A DNA stretch of 64,000 nucleotides from Arcuatula senhousia (Eukaryota > Mollusca > Bivalvia > Mytilida > Mytilidae). The notes beneath the pieces were generated by a model. That model had not been told where the DNA came from. It was given only the letters and a program-made list of their open reading frames with translations, and did no database searches. Every line of letters begins with the position of its first letter. Positions within the stretch are counted from its first letter, which is position 1. The position numbers and the translations under genes were made by a program. Below, one piece after another: positions 21,687 through 31,181 of this stretch. The stretch covers positions 40,536,106 to 40,600,105 of the forward strand of contig OZ020303.1 in NCBI GenBank assembly GCA_963971305.1, read 5' to 3'.

Positions 21687-22201
21687 TAGTTAGTTAGTTA
21701 GTTATTGCTTTACTCCCAAGCAGCACGATTTCGGCTTTATCCGGGAGATGAATATGAAAGTGGTGATACAATGAACATAAAATGATGATGAAGTGGAGGA
21801 AATGGGAACACAAGGCCAATCGGGTAGAAGAGTTTTGACTGCCACTGGAAAATGGAGTAATGGACAGGGACGGGAAATTTAGCCTCCTGCGTGGGGATCC
21901 TACGGGTCCTACTCTTACCGAGACCTGCAGCAGGGTTCTTGAACGTGCGAGGAACGTGACATTTTTCCCAACACGGTGCACCACTATGGTTTGCGGTCAG
22001 GTTTTCCGCATTATCGCCTGACGATCCCGCATCTCTCGATGTCAGGGCTGCCCCATTCAACCACCTGGAGCACACATCCCAGTCGCTTTGTGGGCAAAGC
22101 GGCTTGACCCGATGTCAGGTTTCTGAGCGCTCTTTAGTGGACTTTTACCGACAAGCTTAGCGCTGCTGTGAGCCTATTCGCCACCCGGAACCCGCACGGG
22201 T
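21687..22201 (-). mobile_element. SINE2, full length, 14-bp TSD (reference copy)
   Basis: The 14-mer TCCCATTTTAAGGT occurs at 21673-21686 and 22202-22215, bordering the element exactly. On the minus strand it runs from CCCGTGCGGGTTCCGGGTGG through GAATAGGCTCACAGCAGCGC, CAGGTGGTTGAATGGGGCAG, GACCGCAAACCATAGTGGTG and TCCTCGCACGTT to a (TAAC)n tail. Block B lacks the element, which confirms insertion after the block duplication. The 96- to 112-codon frames within it are not conserved as proteins in diverged copies. Confidence 0.93.
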
Positions 22202-22301
22202 TCCCATTTTAAGGTCAGTTGGGCATCTACTTCTTGCTTTACAAATCGTCGAGTAGGGGTATCCTTTGCACGACTTACTACAATCCCTTGTTGTCCCAAA
22301 G

Positions 22302-22349
22302 TGAGTGAGTGAGTGAGTTGGTGTTTTACGCCCGTGCAACGCTATATAG
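22302..22349 (-). mobile_element. SINE1 3' end only (48 bp), absent from block B
   Basis: On the minus strand: CTATATAGCGTTGCACGGGC, the TAAAACACCAA segment, then (CTCA)n. Block B reads straight through at 30095-30105 (TCCTTTAGTCATTATTAAAG) where block A has TCCCAAA, this insert and GTCATTATTAAAG. This is direct evidence that a 48-bp 3' fragment can insert on its own. Confidence 0.88.
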
Positions 22350-22990
22350 TCATTATTAAAGCATCTGATTTGGAGATGTTCCAGGGGAAAGTAGTCCTCT
22401 GGCAGATACGTCGACCTGGTTAATACAATAAGAATATAAGTTGTACTAGGGTATTCGATGTCAAAAGATTGAAAGAATGTTTTTGTTTCAAAGCTACTGA
22501 TTGTTAAAATAACAAATAGCAATAACTGATAATACTAATGACTATTTAAACATTAATCGAACCTGATTAGACAGTATGAAACAACAAGACTACATTTTAT
22601 CGAGTTGGGTTTTGGATCTATTGTATTGTAACTAAGTGTAACATTCCTCAGACATAACAGCATCAAAAAGTGATCAAAAGTAACCGTAACTTGATGGAGC
22701 CTGCATTTTGAAACATGGAATGCATAATTGATTACAATGTATTTCCTTAGTAATGAAATAAATTTATCATTCAAACAGCGTTCATCAATCTTATATATTT
22801 GAAAAAGGATAAGATTAAAAATCACAGACATATTCTGAGAGTAGTTGGCGACAGCGAATGAAAGCAGGAAGCGATCAACAATGCTTATCAGTAAATGCAT
22901 ATTCACGTATTTGTTCAACAACGTTAAATATTGCACCAACAAGAAATGCTGCTGGCAAAAAGGAAATCCCGATTCGAATCGAACTCTATT

Positions 22991-24108
22991 AAAACAACAT
23001 TGCTACGCGTAGCCATGTGTCCCCCGCCGCCGCATAAAAGTTGTGTGGTATGTCAATTCAAGCAATACATTCTCTGAGAAACGATAGAAATAGGTTGTCA
23101 AAATATGGGATGATCACCTATTAACAGTACCCTATCAGTGTGTAAAGTTTCAGCAACATCTGTTCAGTAGTATCCGAGGAGTTGCACCCACAAAAATGTT
23201 TGATATGACAAAGTCCTATTTTTTGGACCGGAAAATCACAAATTTGCAAATAACTCGAAAACCGTAAATATCGCTTCAAAATTTTTTTTCGTATTATTAT
23301 AGAGTACCTTTTGCTCTATCAGCCTACAAAATTTCAGAACCCTGTGCACCTAGGTTAGTTAGTTAGTTAGTTATTGCTTTACTCCCAAGCAGCGCGATTT
23401 CGGCTATATCCGGGAGATGAACATGAAAGTGGTGATACAATGAACATGAAATGATGATTAAGTGCAGGAAATGGGGACACAAGGCCAATCGGGTAGGCGC
23501 GTTTCGACTGCCACTGGAAAAAGGAGAGTTAATGTGCACCTAGGTAACCGAGATATTGGATGTCCTATATTTTTACCTTTCTTCCCTGTTTCCATGGTAA
23601 TGGCGCCATTTTGAAAATTTCAAATATGGGATGATCATCTACTAACAGTACCCTATCACTGTGTAAAGTTTCAGCAACATCGGTTCAGTAGTGTCCTAGG
23701 AGTTGCACCCACTAAAACGTTTGACAAAGTCCCATTTTTCGGACTAAAAAATCACAAATTCGTAAATAACTCGAAAACCGTAAATATCGCATCAAAATTT
23801 TTTTCGTATTATTATAGAGTACCTTTTGCTCTATCAGCCTACAAAATTTCAGAACCATGTGCACCTAGGTAACCGAGATATTGAATGTCCTATATTTTGA
23901 CCTTTCTTCCCTGTTTCCATGGAAACGGCGGCCATTTTGAAAATTTCAAATATGGGATGATCATCTACTAATTGTACCCTATCAGTTTGTAAAGTTTCAG
24001 CAACATCCGTTCAGTAGTGTCCTAGGAGTTGCACCCACAAAAAACGTGACGGACGGACGGACGGAGACCATTACTAAGTCCCTCCGACGCGGTGCGGCGG
24101 GGGACCCA
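22991..24108. mobile_element. 1.1-kb DNA element, GTCCCCCGCCGC inverted ends, internal 326-bp tandem units
   Basis: GTCCCCCGCCGC at 23019-23030 is inverted at 24094-24105. The interior has repeated monomers starting near 23105, 23627 and 23953; the second and third are 326 bp apart. The first and second are 522 bp apart because a SINE2 fragment sits between them. Each has GGGATGATCA, TTTCAGCAACATC and GTTCAGTAGT. A (GACG)n run (24050-24064) precedes the right end. Block B has the empty site (GAACTCTATTTTCAAAAATA near 30681-30700). There is no coding capacity, so it is non-autonomous. Confidence 0.75.
23356..23533 (-). mobile_element. SINE2 3' fragment with 12-bp TSD
   Basis: A 178-bp, 5'-truncated SINE2 is flanked by GTGCACCTAGGT at 23344-23355 and 23534-23545. 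Removing it together with one TSD copy restores the 326-bp spacing of the host tandem units (522 minus about 190-196). That independently confirms the insertion limits. Confidence 0.9.
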
Positions 24109-24140
24109 AAAAAAATAGCCCAATTAACTCCAAATTCATA

Positions 24141-24585
24141 CCCGGGCTGACGCTAAACTTGTCCGTAAAATCCACTAAGGGCGCTCAGACACCTGACATT
24201 GGGTCGGACCGCTTTGATAAAATAGCTATTGGGATGTGTACCCCATGTGGTTGAATTGAGAAGCCCTGTGATAATGAATGTAGGTTCGTCAGGCTATAAT
24301 GCGGACACCTGACCGCAAACCATAATGGTACATCGTGTTGGGAAAAATGACATGTTCCTTGCACGTTAAAAAATCCCATCTGCATGTTTCGATAAGACCC
24401 GTAGGATCACCACGAAGAGGGCTTAATTGCCCCTCTTTTTAGTGGAAGTCAAAACTGTTCAACATGATCGGCCATTTCATCCACTTCATGTTCATTGTAT
24501 CATCCCTTTCATGTTCATCTTCCGGATATATCCGAAATAGTGCTGCTTTGGAGTAAATCAATAACTAACTAACTAATAAACTAAC
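24141..24585 (+). mobile_element. SINE2, shared with block B
   Basis: It runs from a shortened head (CCCGGGCTGACGCTAAACTT) to (TAAC)n. The head lacks the GGTGGCGAATAGG part, exactly as in the block B copy that starts at 30721. The flanks agree on both sides (CCAATTAACTCC before; CAATTATCTC and ACTACTTACAGAAATTTATC after). It therefore inserted before the block duplication and gives an internal calibration point. Confidence 0.85.
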
Positions 24586-24974
24586 CAATTATCTCTTCTG
24601 TATTTATCCAAGATCAACGAAATTTTTTTATACATATGTCTATATTATGTATTTCCTTCAGGTAGTGTTTAAATAAAATCCAAACTACTTACAGAAATTT
24701 ATCTCATTAAAACTTGTTTCTTATATGCTTAACATAGGTAATTTTTTTTTTAGATACTTGTTATAAAAATATATGTCAAATGATAAAACACAAAGGAAAA
24801 ATTTCTTTAATCTTAAACACTGAAAAGAAAGAGTGGACAACTTTTTAAAAAGAAACATACACTCGAAAAATATATATTGTTCATGTGAAATCAAAAGTAG
24901 CTGGAATTTTATATGAAAAGTGCACTTTAAACTAGCAATTAAACGTGAATTTCAGGTGACAAAAATCACATTTC

Positions 24975-25325
24975 TAAATTGTTTAAAACAACAGGTTTCT
25001 TTCCTTGTATTGCATATGGTCAATCATCTCGTTGCATGTTTGGCTTCCCTGTTTAATCCGTTTGGCTTTGATTACTTTTCATTCAATACTTTTGGTTTAT
25101 AACCTTCCAATGTGTTGATTCAATGCTGCTGTTGAGGGGTCATTCCTTGATATATCAATATACAGCATAACCAAATGAACCGTTTTTATACCCGTTTTGG
25201 TATAGTATTTTGAAATCACTTGGTCGATAACCGCTGCTGGTTTACCAGTCAGAGGTCTCCCAGGGTAATAACAAGCCTAGTCGTCAGACTTGTCTGACGC
25301 GAATTTACCATAAAATTTCTATAAT
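24975..25325 (-). repeat. diverged unit(s) of the 382-bp repeat family
   Basis: The minus strand carries GTCAGACAAGTCTGACGACT, the AGAGGTCTCCCAGGG region inverted, ACCAGCAGCGGTTAT, ATATCAAGGAATGACCCCTC and GCAATACAAGGAAAGAAACC. It spans parts of two adjoining units, so it too seems derived from a tandem source. Confidence 0.7.
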
Positions 25326-25394
25326 TTTTTGTCATTGAAATTTCTGATTCCGAATTCAAAATTGTTAAAATCACCTGGTTAAATATATTTTCTA

Positions 25395-26085
25395 CATAAA
25401 CTACAATTTCCGCCTACTCATCCTTTAACAACATCCAAATATTTATGGTCATAGCCCTTATTGTAAGTAACGCAACAAAGCTACATAAGGAATAATGTTT
25501 TTGACTGGCCAGTCAGTTCGTCAGTTTGTTGACACAGTGTGTCAAGATAACTCCCCTGAAACTTTATTTTTCTCATTTTTTCCCTAACAGCTTTTACAAT
25601 CAGTTCCTCAACATTTGCAAGTTTCCATAGAGTCACAAAGGGATTAGCCTTCTACATTTTGCTCTACATGTCAATAAAAAAATCATATTTTTGCCAGATA
25701 AAGATATGTTATAGTTTTGCAATGTATTCATGGTAATGTTCATTATGAAAATTAAAAAAATATATATATCTAGATCCGATGTTCTTTTTTATGTTTGCAT
25801 CTATTAAATGGTACAGAATTAGCCTTTTTGTGTTGACATATAAAAATAAAACTAATTCTGATAAAGAAAAGCTGTTACTTGCTGAAATTTAAGCCTATTA
25901 TGCACTTCAGCAGTCCCAGTGTAGTCAATCCTATCAGTTTATCTTAAATACGCTTTCAATCTAAAACTATCAACAATCGAAAAAGAAAACAAACTGTTAC
26001 AGATTAAGAGATGTTAAGGCGTGCAAAAATTTGTTCAGCTCTTTAAAACTTACAACACCTCTCGATGTCAGCTGACATATTAGGT
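25395..26085 (-). repeat. ~700-bp dispersed repeat, inverted partner of 15361-16075
   Basis: The reverse complement matches 15361-16075 throughout, including CTACATAAACTACAATTTCC, ACAGTGTGTCAAGATAACTC inverted and the final TCGATGTCAGCTGACAT. The best-preserved part is the 5' half. See the partner entry for the geometry. Confidence 0.75.
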
Positions 26086-26104
26086 CAAATATAATAAGTA
26101 ATAC

Positions 26105-26700
26105 TGTGAGCGAGCTCACAAAAGGATACCCCCGCTTCATATTGGACTCTGTCCTTAAAAAAAATCTCAAGTCCAGTTATCTCCCCTCAATGATAACCGA
26201 GAGCAATACAAAGTCATTATGCACATCTACAGATGATATACTTCCTTCATGTAACGTTTCATCAAAGTCCATCAAGCGGTTTAGGAGGAGTTGCGCTTAC
26301 GAGTTTCCCATTGAATAATGTATTTAAAAAGTCCAAGTCCAATTATCTCCCCTGAATGATGTCTGATTGCAATGAAAATTCTTCATGCACATCTACATAT
26401 GATGTACTTCCTTTATATAAAGTTTCATCAAAATCCATCAAGCGGTTTAGGAGGAGTTGCGCTTACGAGGTGAGGTCTTCCATTGAATAATGTTTTTTAA
26501 AAAGTCTAAGTCCAATTATCTCCCTTGAATGATGTTCGAGGGCAATGAAAATTCTTCATGCACATCTACATATGATGTACTTCCTTCATATTAAGTTTCA
26601 ACAAAATCCTTCAATGGGTTTAGGAGGAGAAGCGCTTACGAGTTATGTGGACAGATGGTCGGACAGACAGACAGGGTTTCCTATATAAGCTTATTATAAT
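26105..26700 (+). mobile_element. repeat element with ~170-bp tandem monomers
   Basis: Monomers start at about 26169, 26335 and 26508 (steps of 166 and 173 bp). Each has AAGTCCAATTATCTCCC, CATGCACATCTACATATGAT and GGTTTAGGAGGAGTTGCGCT. The end carries GGTCGGACAGACAGACAGG. The left edge has CTGTGAGCGAGCTCACA, a palindrome resembling GTGAGCACGCTCACA at 42478. It is a molluscan non-coding element; the frame at its start is accidental. Confidence 0.7.
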
Positions 26701-27213
26701 AAAAGCTTATAATCCAAAAGGAAAAGCCATAAATGGTTGATTGGTTGATGCTTTTAAATGTTCAGTCGGCATTATTTCAAGACAACAATTTATGTTTTTG
26801 CTACCGCTTAAATATCACTTCATTCAGTTTTGTGAAAGCACAACATCTGTTTCATCGGAAGTAAGTTGTAAATATCCTAAGCCACCTTGGGTGATACCAG
26901 ATGGATTCTTGGATTATATACAAAAACAATTCCCTCATTGAAACTGCAATATACTTGTTCTACAACTAGTCGGACTCCGATAAAAACGCAAGAAAAACAG
27001 ACTACTCACTAGTCAGAGATATAGGCATTTATTTGTTCAGTTTCAAAAATAATAAGGATCATGTCACGGAATCGTAAAACATTCCAACTAAGGTTGCTTC
27101 CTAATTTTTTAGCGTCATATAATTCTTATCTGAATTTGATAACATTTATGCAAAATCTATATGCTATCTTTTAAAAAAGATCCATACAATTTATAATTTT
27201 TAAAGGTTTATTT

Positions 27214-27699
27214 GTGCGGGGCCCGGGTGGCGAATAGGCCCGCAGCAGAGCCTAGCTTGTCGTAAGAGGCGACTAAGGGTCTTGGGATTCTGACGTCGGG
27301 TTAGTGCTTAGCCCACAGAGCGACCAAGTGTGTACCCTAGGTGGCTGAATAGGGTGGTCCTCGTCCGCGGGGGTTGTCAGGTCTATAATACGGAAACCCT
27401 GACCGCCGACCATAGTGGGCCAACGTGTATGGAGAGTGCCACGCTTCATGCACGTAAAAAACCCCTTTGTGGACCGCCAAGTAGTGCACCACATAGGCTA
27501 AATTTTCCGCCCCTACCCATCTCTCCCCTTTTCCTGTGGTTCTTCAAAATTTACCGGTCCTTTGTGTCCCACCCCACCCCCATATTTCATTTATCATCAT
27601 CGTTTCATGTTCATTTTATCACCCTTTTCATGTTCATCGCCTGTAAATAACCTATATAGCGTTGCACGGGCGTAAAACACCAACTCACTCACTCACTCC
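27214..27699 (+). mobile_element. SINE1, full length, private to block B
   Basis: It starts at GTGCGGGGCCCGGGTGGCGA and ends in (CTCA)n. Block A reads from AAAGGTTTGCTTG to TCATACAAG at 19550-19575 without it. I cannot see a clean TSD, perhaps because the flank is AT-rich and diverged. Confidence 0.88.
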
Positions 27700-27729
27700 C
27701 TCATCATACAAGATATTTTCATACAAGTT

Positions 27730-27782
27730 AGGACTAGCGCTGTGCTGTCGGCCCATTCGCAATCCATGCCCGCACAGGTTTG
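27730..27782 (-). mobile_element. SINE2 head fragment
   Basis: The minus strand reads CCTGTGCGGGCATGGATTGC followed by GAATGGGCCGACAGCACAGC, a diverged SINE2 head. It is all that remains here. It could be the missing 5' part of the SINE2 whose tail is kept at 19851 in block A, but that is inference. Confidence 0.55.
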
Positions 27783-28084
27783 TATTAAAATGTACACCAT
27801 CACTCCTTACATATACATTTTGGAATACCTAGCCCACAACACCCTTACCCTAAATCGCATCCAATGACTGAACCCTCAAAAACCATGTATTAAACATGTT
27901 AAAAGCCGTGAAACATGTCAATAACCCTTCTCGGACTGTTAGCCCTCAGTAATATAGATGTCTTGGGTATACATAGCAAGTTTATATTGCAATTGTATGA
28001 ATATTGAGCAGTTACCATTTTATTGTATAGCAGTCATAAATCCCTTGCTAAACAGGAGTTTTAACGTTGGTGACGTTACATAAA

Positions 28085-28330
28085 CACCAGGTTTCTCTCC
28101 TTGTAATGCACATGGTCGATATCCTCGGTACTTGCTTTTGCTTTCCTGTTCGAACTATTTTGTTTTGAGAACTTTTCATTCAATGTTTTTGGTTTGTGAT
28201 CTTTCAATATTTTGATTCAAATGATGCTGATGAGCACTTGCTGAGGAGAGGTTACTCCTTGAAATATCGATATACATCAAAACCAAATTAACCGTTTTAT
28301 ACCCGTTTTTGGTATTGTATTTTGATATGA
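28085..28330 (-). repeat. diverged unit of the 382-bp repeat family
   Basis: The minus strand shows AACGGTTAATTTGGTTTTGA, ATATCGATATTTCAAGGAGT, AACCTCTCCTCAGC and GCATTACAAGGAGAGAAACC. The palindromic part is missing. The copy lies in block B; the corresponding part of block A does not show it. Confidence 0.7.
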
Positions 28331-29305
28331 TTACGCATTACAAGCGAACCAACACCTTTGTGGAAATATTTTGATATACAATAATATAAATTTGAACATG
28401 ATTTCAAGTATGAAAATTTACATACGTTAGTGTCATATTTGAAAATATTATTTTTAAACAATGAACCTCAATAAAATGCACTAAAGTGTTTACGTGTTTC
28501 CCGTCCATTTGTTTCTATTGTTTCCAAAATAAACTCGTTCACTTAAAAACAAATAGGTAAATTAAAAATGTCCTCGATCAACAATTAACAAACACGGTAA
28601 ACCTTGATAATGTCATGTCGAGTCTGTTCAATTTATATGTCCACAACTTTTTGAAATAAAAAGAAATACAATTAGCTGAGTAGGATATCTTGATGATTCT
28701 TTGTCAAGATTTATTTCAATCAACTTCAAATTACCTTATAATTGATTGTATTGATAGATGTCAATTATTAATTGAGGTCGCTGACTTATCAAATAGAGCA
28801 CTTTTTTACAGCACTTGTCCTAGACGATAAGATTTTATAAGTTTCACAAAAAAAACACAGATCGCTACTTTATTAAAATGTCATATCACTTTCAATTCAT
28901 TTTGTCTTGTTTGTTCGCCAACTCTCTCTAAAATCAAGGTTAAACAAACCCTGAATGTGCTAATGAAAATTTAGTGGAAAACATTAGTTATAACGTTAAG
29001 TATATAAACATGAACATAATGCTCGTCAGTGGTTTACAAATTCTATGTCCTCATTATCAAGAGCACTGTCGGACAAATACATTTTTAGGCAATTCTTGAA
29101 AAAGGACTTCAACGCTACATGGTTGAAGAAAAGATAATGAACAAGAACAAGAACACGATTTATATAAACAAATAAAACATAACCCCAAATAAATCTTGGG
29201 GTTTGTAATTTCCCGTGGAAAGATGGCTTACTTCAAAACTTTCCAATCGTCAACTTTCCCTTCTTGTGTAGCAACATTCCTGCTTAAGAAGTCTTTGTAT
29301 CACAG

Positions 29306-29515
29306 TTGATTCCTTCCTCCAGAACTTGCGAGAATTACTCCGATTTCTTTGGCAGAGAGTCACGTTTGACACAGAGATTGCTGACACAGGGTTATGTTGC
29401 TCCACGATTGCTGTCGTCACTCAATAAATTTTACGGTAGACACCGTCACCGTGCACTTGTAGACAAATATGGGATTTCTATCTCTCAAATGAGTGCAGAT
29501 TCTGGTTTGTCGTAA
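29306..29515 (+). pseudogene. retroelement reverse-transcriptase protein, C-terminal fragment
   Basis: The translation contains ENYSDFFGRESRLTQRLLTQ and KFYGRHRHRALVDKYGISIS. I recall this as the extreme C-terminus of the RT proteins that carry the KIYDKRDDF segment found at 12.4 and 34.4 kb: a (K/R)LL.QGY core followed by KFYGRHH.LVDKY. No RT catalytic box is present and the 5' part is gone. It lies in a segment of block B (29235-29755) that block A lacks, so it arrived there as an insertion. Confidence 0.55.
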
Positions 29516-29790
29516 ACATTTGTTTTGTCTTTACCGGATTTGACACACTGAATTGGAAATTAGCAACACGATGGGTGTGCTATAGCAGGCAGGAACCGTT
29601 TACTCTTTCGAAGCACTTGAGTTCACTCATGTTAAAACTTCAGTTCGTGTTGTTGATTTCCGTTCGGTTGATTTTTTGTTTTGTGCTTCTTTGTGCTGTT
29701 CTTGTTCGTATTAACCGGTTTCGTCGTTGCCTTGTCGGACTATTGACACTCAAATGCGCCATTTGTGCCTCTTTGCCTCCGAAAAGACAA
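29500..29790 (+). repeat. dispersed repeat, copy of 7321-7600
   Basis: It contains TTTACCGGATTTGACACACT, CTATAGCAGGCAGGAACCGT, GAGCACC-like and TTTCGTCGTTGCCTTG segments in the same order as 7321-7600. The apparent 86- to 95-codon frames here are by-products. Confidence 0.65.
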
Positions 29791-31181
29791 ATACTTTTGA
29801 TCATGCTTTTGCATAAAAAAATACCAATATGGCTTTCGAATGTCAAAAGTCCGAAGAGATAAAACTGTAATATACCCGAACGCGAAAGAGTGACGGCCAT
29901 ATTGCAATTACCTTATTCGTCCGTCCGGACACATTTCTCAGTTTTTACTGAAGGGATTGACTTAAAAGTTGGTACAAAGCTTTAGTACAAGTTGTAACGT
30001 GCTCCCCCCTTTTCAGGTAAGTTTGGCACCTTATTCCTGTTATACACATGGTCGAGTGTGGGTCCCTAAGCACGACTTAATACGCTCTCTTGTTATCCTT
30101 TAGTCATTATTAAAGCATCTGATCTGGAAAATTGTCCTCTGGCAGAGACATCGACCCAGTTTATAAAATAACAATATAAGTTGTAATTGGGTATCCGATG
30201 CCGAAAGATTTTTTTTGTTGAAAAGCTACTTATTGTTTGTTTGAATAAAAGAAAATGGCAATAGATGTTAATATCATTGAACATTTGTACTTGAATCGAA
30301 CCTGATTAACTAGTATGAAACAACAAGACTACATTTTTTCGACTTTGGTTTAGGATCTATTGTAATTAAGCATAAGATTCTTCAGACATTAAGACATCAA
30401 AAAGTGATAATAAGTAACCGTTTTTTGATGGAGCCTGCATTTTGATATATGGAATGCACGATTAGTTAAAATGTATTTCCTTAGTAATGAAATAAATGTA
30501 TCATTCAAACAACTTCCATCAATCTTAAAAAATTGAAAACGTAGTTTAAAATTACTTTTTGACAGCAAATGACGACAGGAGGCGATCAAAAATCCTTATG
30601 TATATTCACATATTTGTTTAAAAACGTTAAAGTAAATATTGTACAAACAAGGAATGCTGTGAGCAAACCTGCTTCATAATGAACTCTATTTTCAAAAATA
30701 AGTCCAATTAACTCCCAATACCCGTGCGGGCGCTAAGCTTGTCCGTAAAACTCCACTGAAGAGCGCTTAGAAACCTGATATTGGGTAAGACCACTTTGCC
30801 GACAAAGTGACCCGGATGTGTGCCCAAGCTGGTTGAATGAACAGCCCTGAGATTATGAATGCCGGGGTCGTCAGTCAGGCTACATGTACATGTATAATGC
30901 CAAAAACCTGACCGCAAACCAAAGTGGTGCAACGTGTTGGGAAAAATGACACGTTCCTGGCACGTTAAAAAACCCTTCTGCAGGTCTAACATCACAGCTG
31001 ACGGAAATAAGTTCCTAGGTTTTCTTAAACGCAATCTCCAAGTAGCGAGTACAACCATCTAATCAAAAGCCTATCAAGCCCTAGTAAGACAAAAATAAGA
31101 ATACAGCTGCAGTGTGTGGGACCCTACTACCAAAACAGCAAAAAATAAAATAGGAATGGTACAGAGACGCGCTGCTCTTTA

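Larger units (their letters stand above)
16898..24842 (+). repeat. duplicated block A (partner block B, 27000-34133)
   Basis: Collinear segments are shared with block B: 16898-16946 with 27000-27045; 19375-19590 with 27046-27213 and 27700-27735; 20707-21680 with 28373-29234 and 29755-29870; 22203-22990 with 30010-30690; and 24109-24842 with 30691-34133 (interrupted in B). By eye the shared parts are roughly 75-85% identical. The blocks have the same orientation and are about 8-10 kb apart. Segments present in only one block are later insertions or deletions and are listed separately. No exon was found in either block, so what was duplicated is non-coding as far as I can see. Confidence 0.8.

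Noticed and set aside
22157..22942. Minus-strand frames of 121 and 129 codons
   Set aside because: They lie in the duplicated block; the paralogous sequence at 30.0-30.6 kb breaks or shortens them, and no motif is recognisable. The first also runs through SINE sequence.
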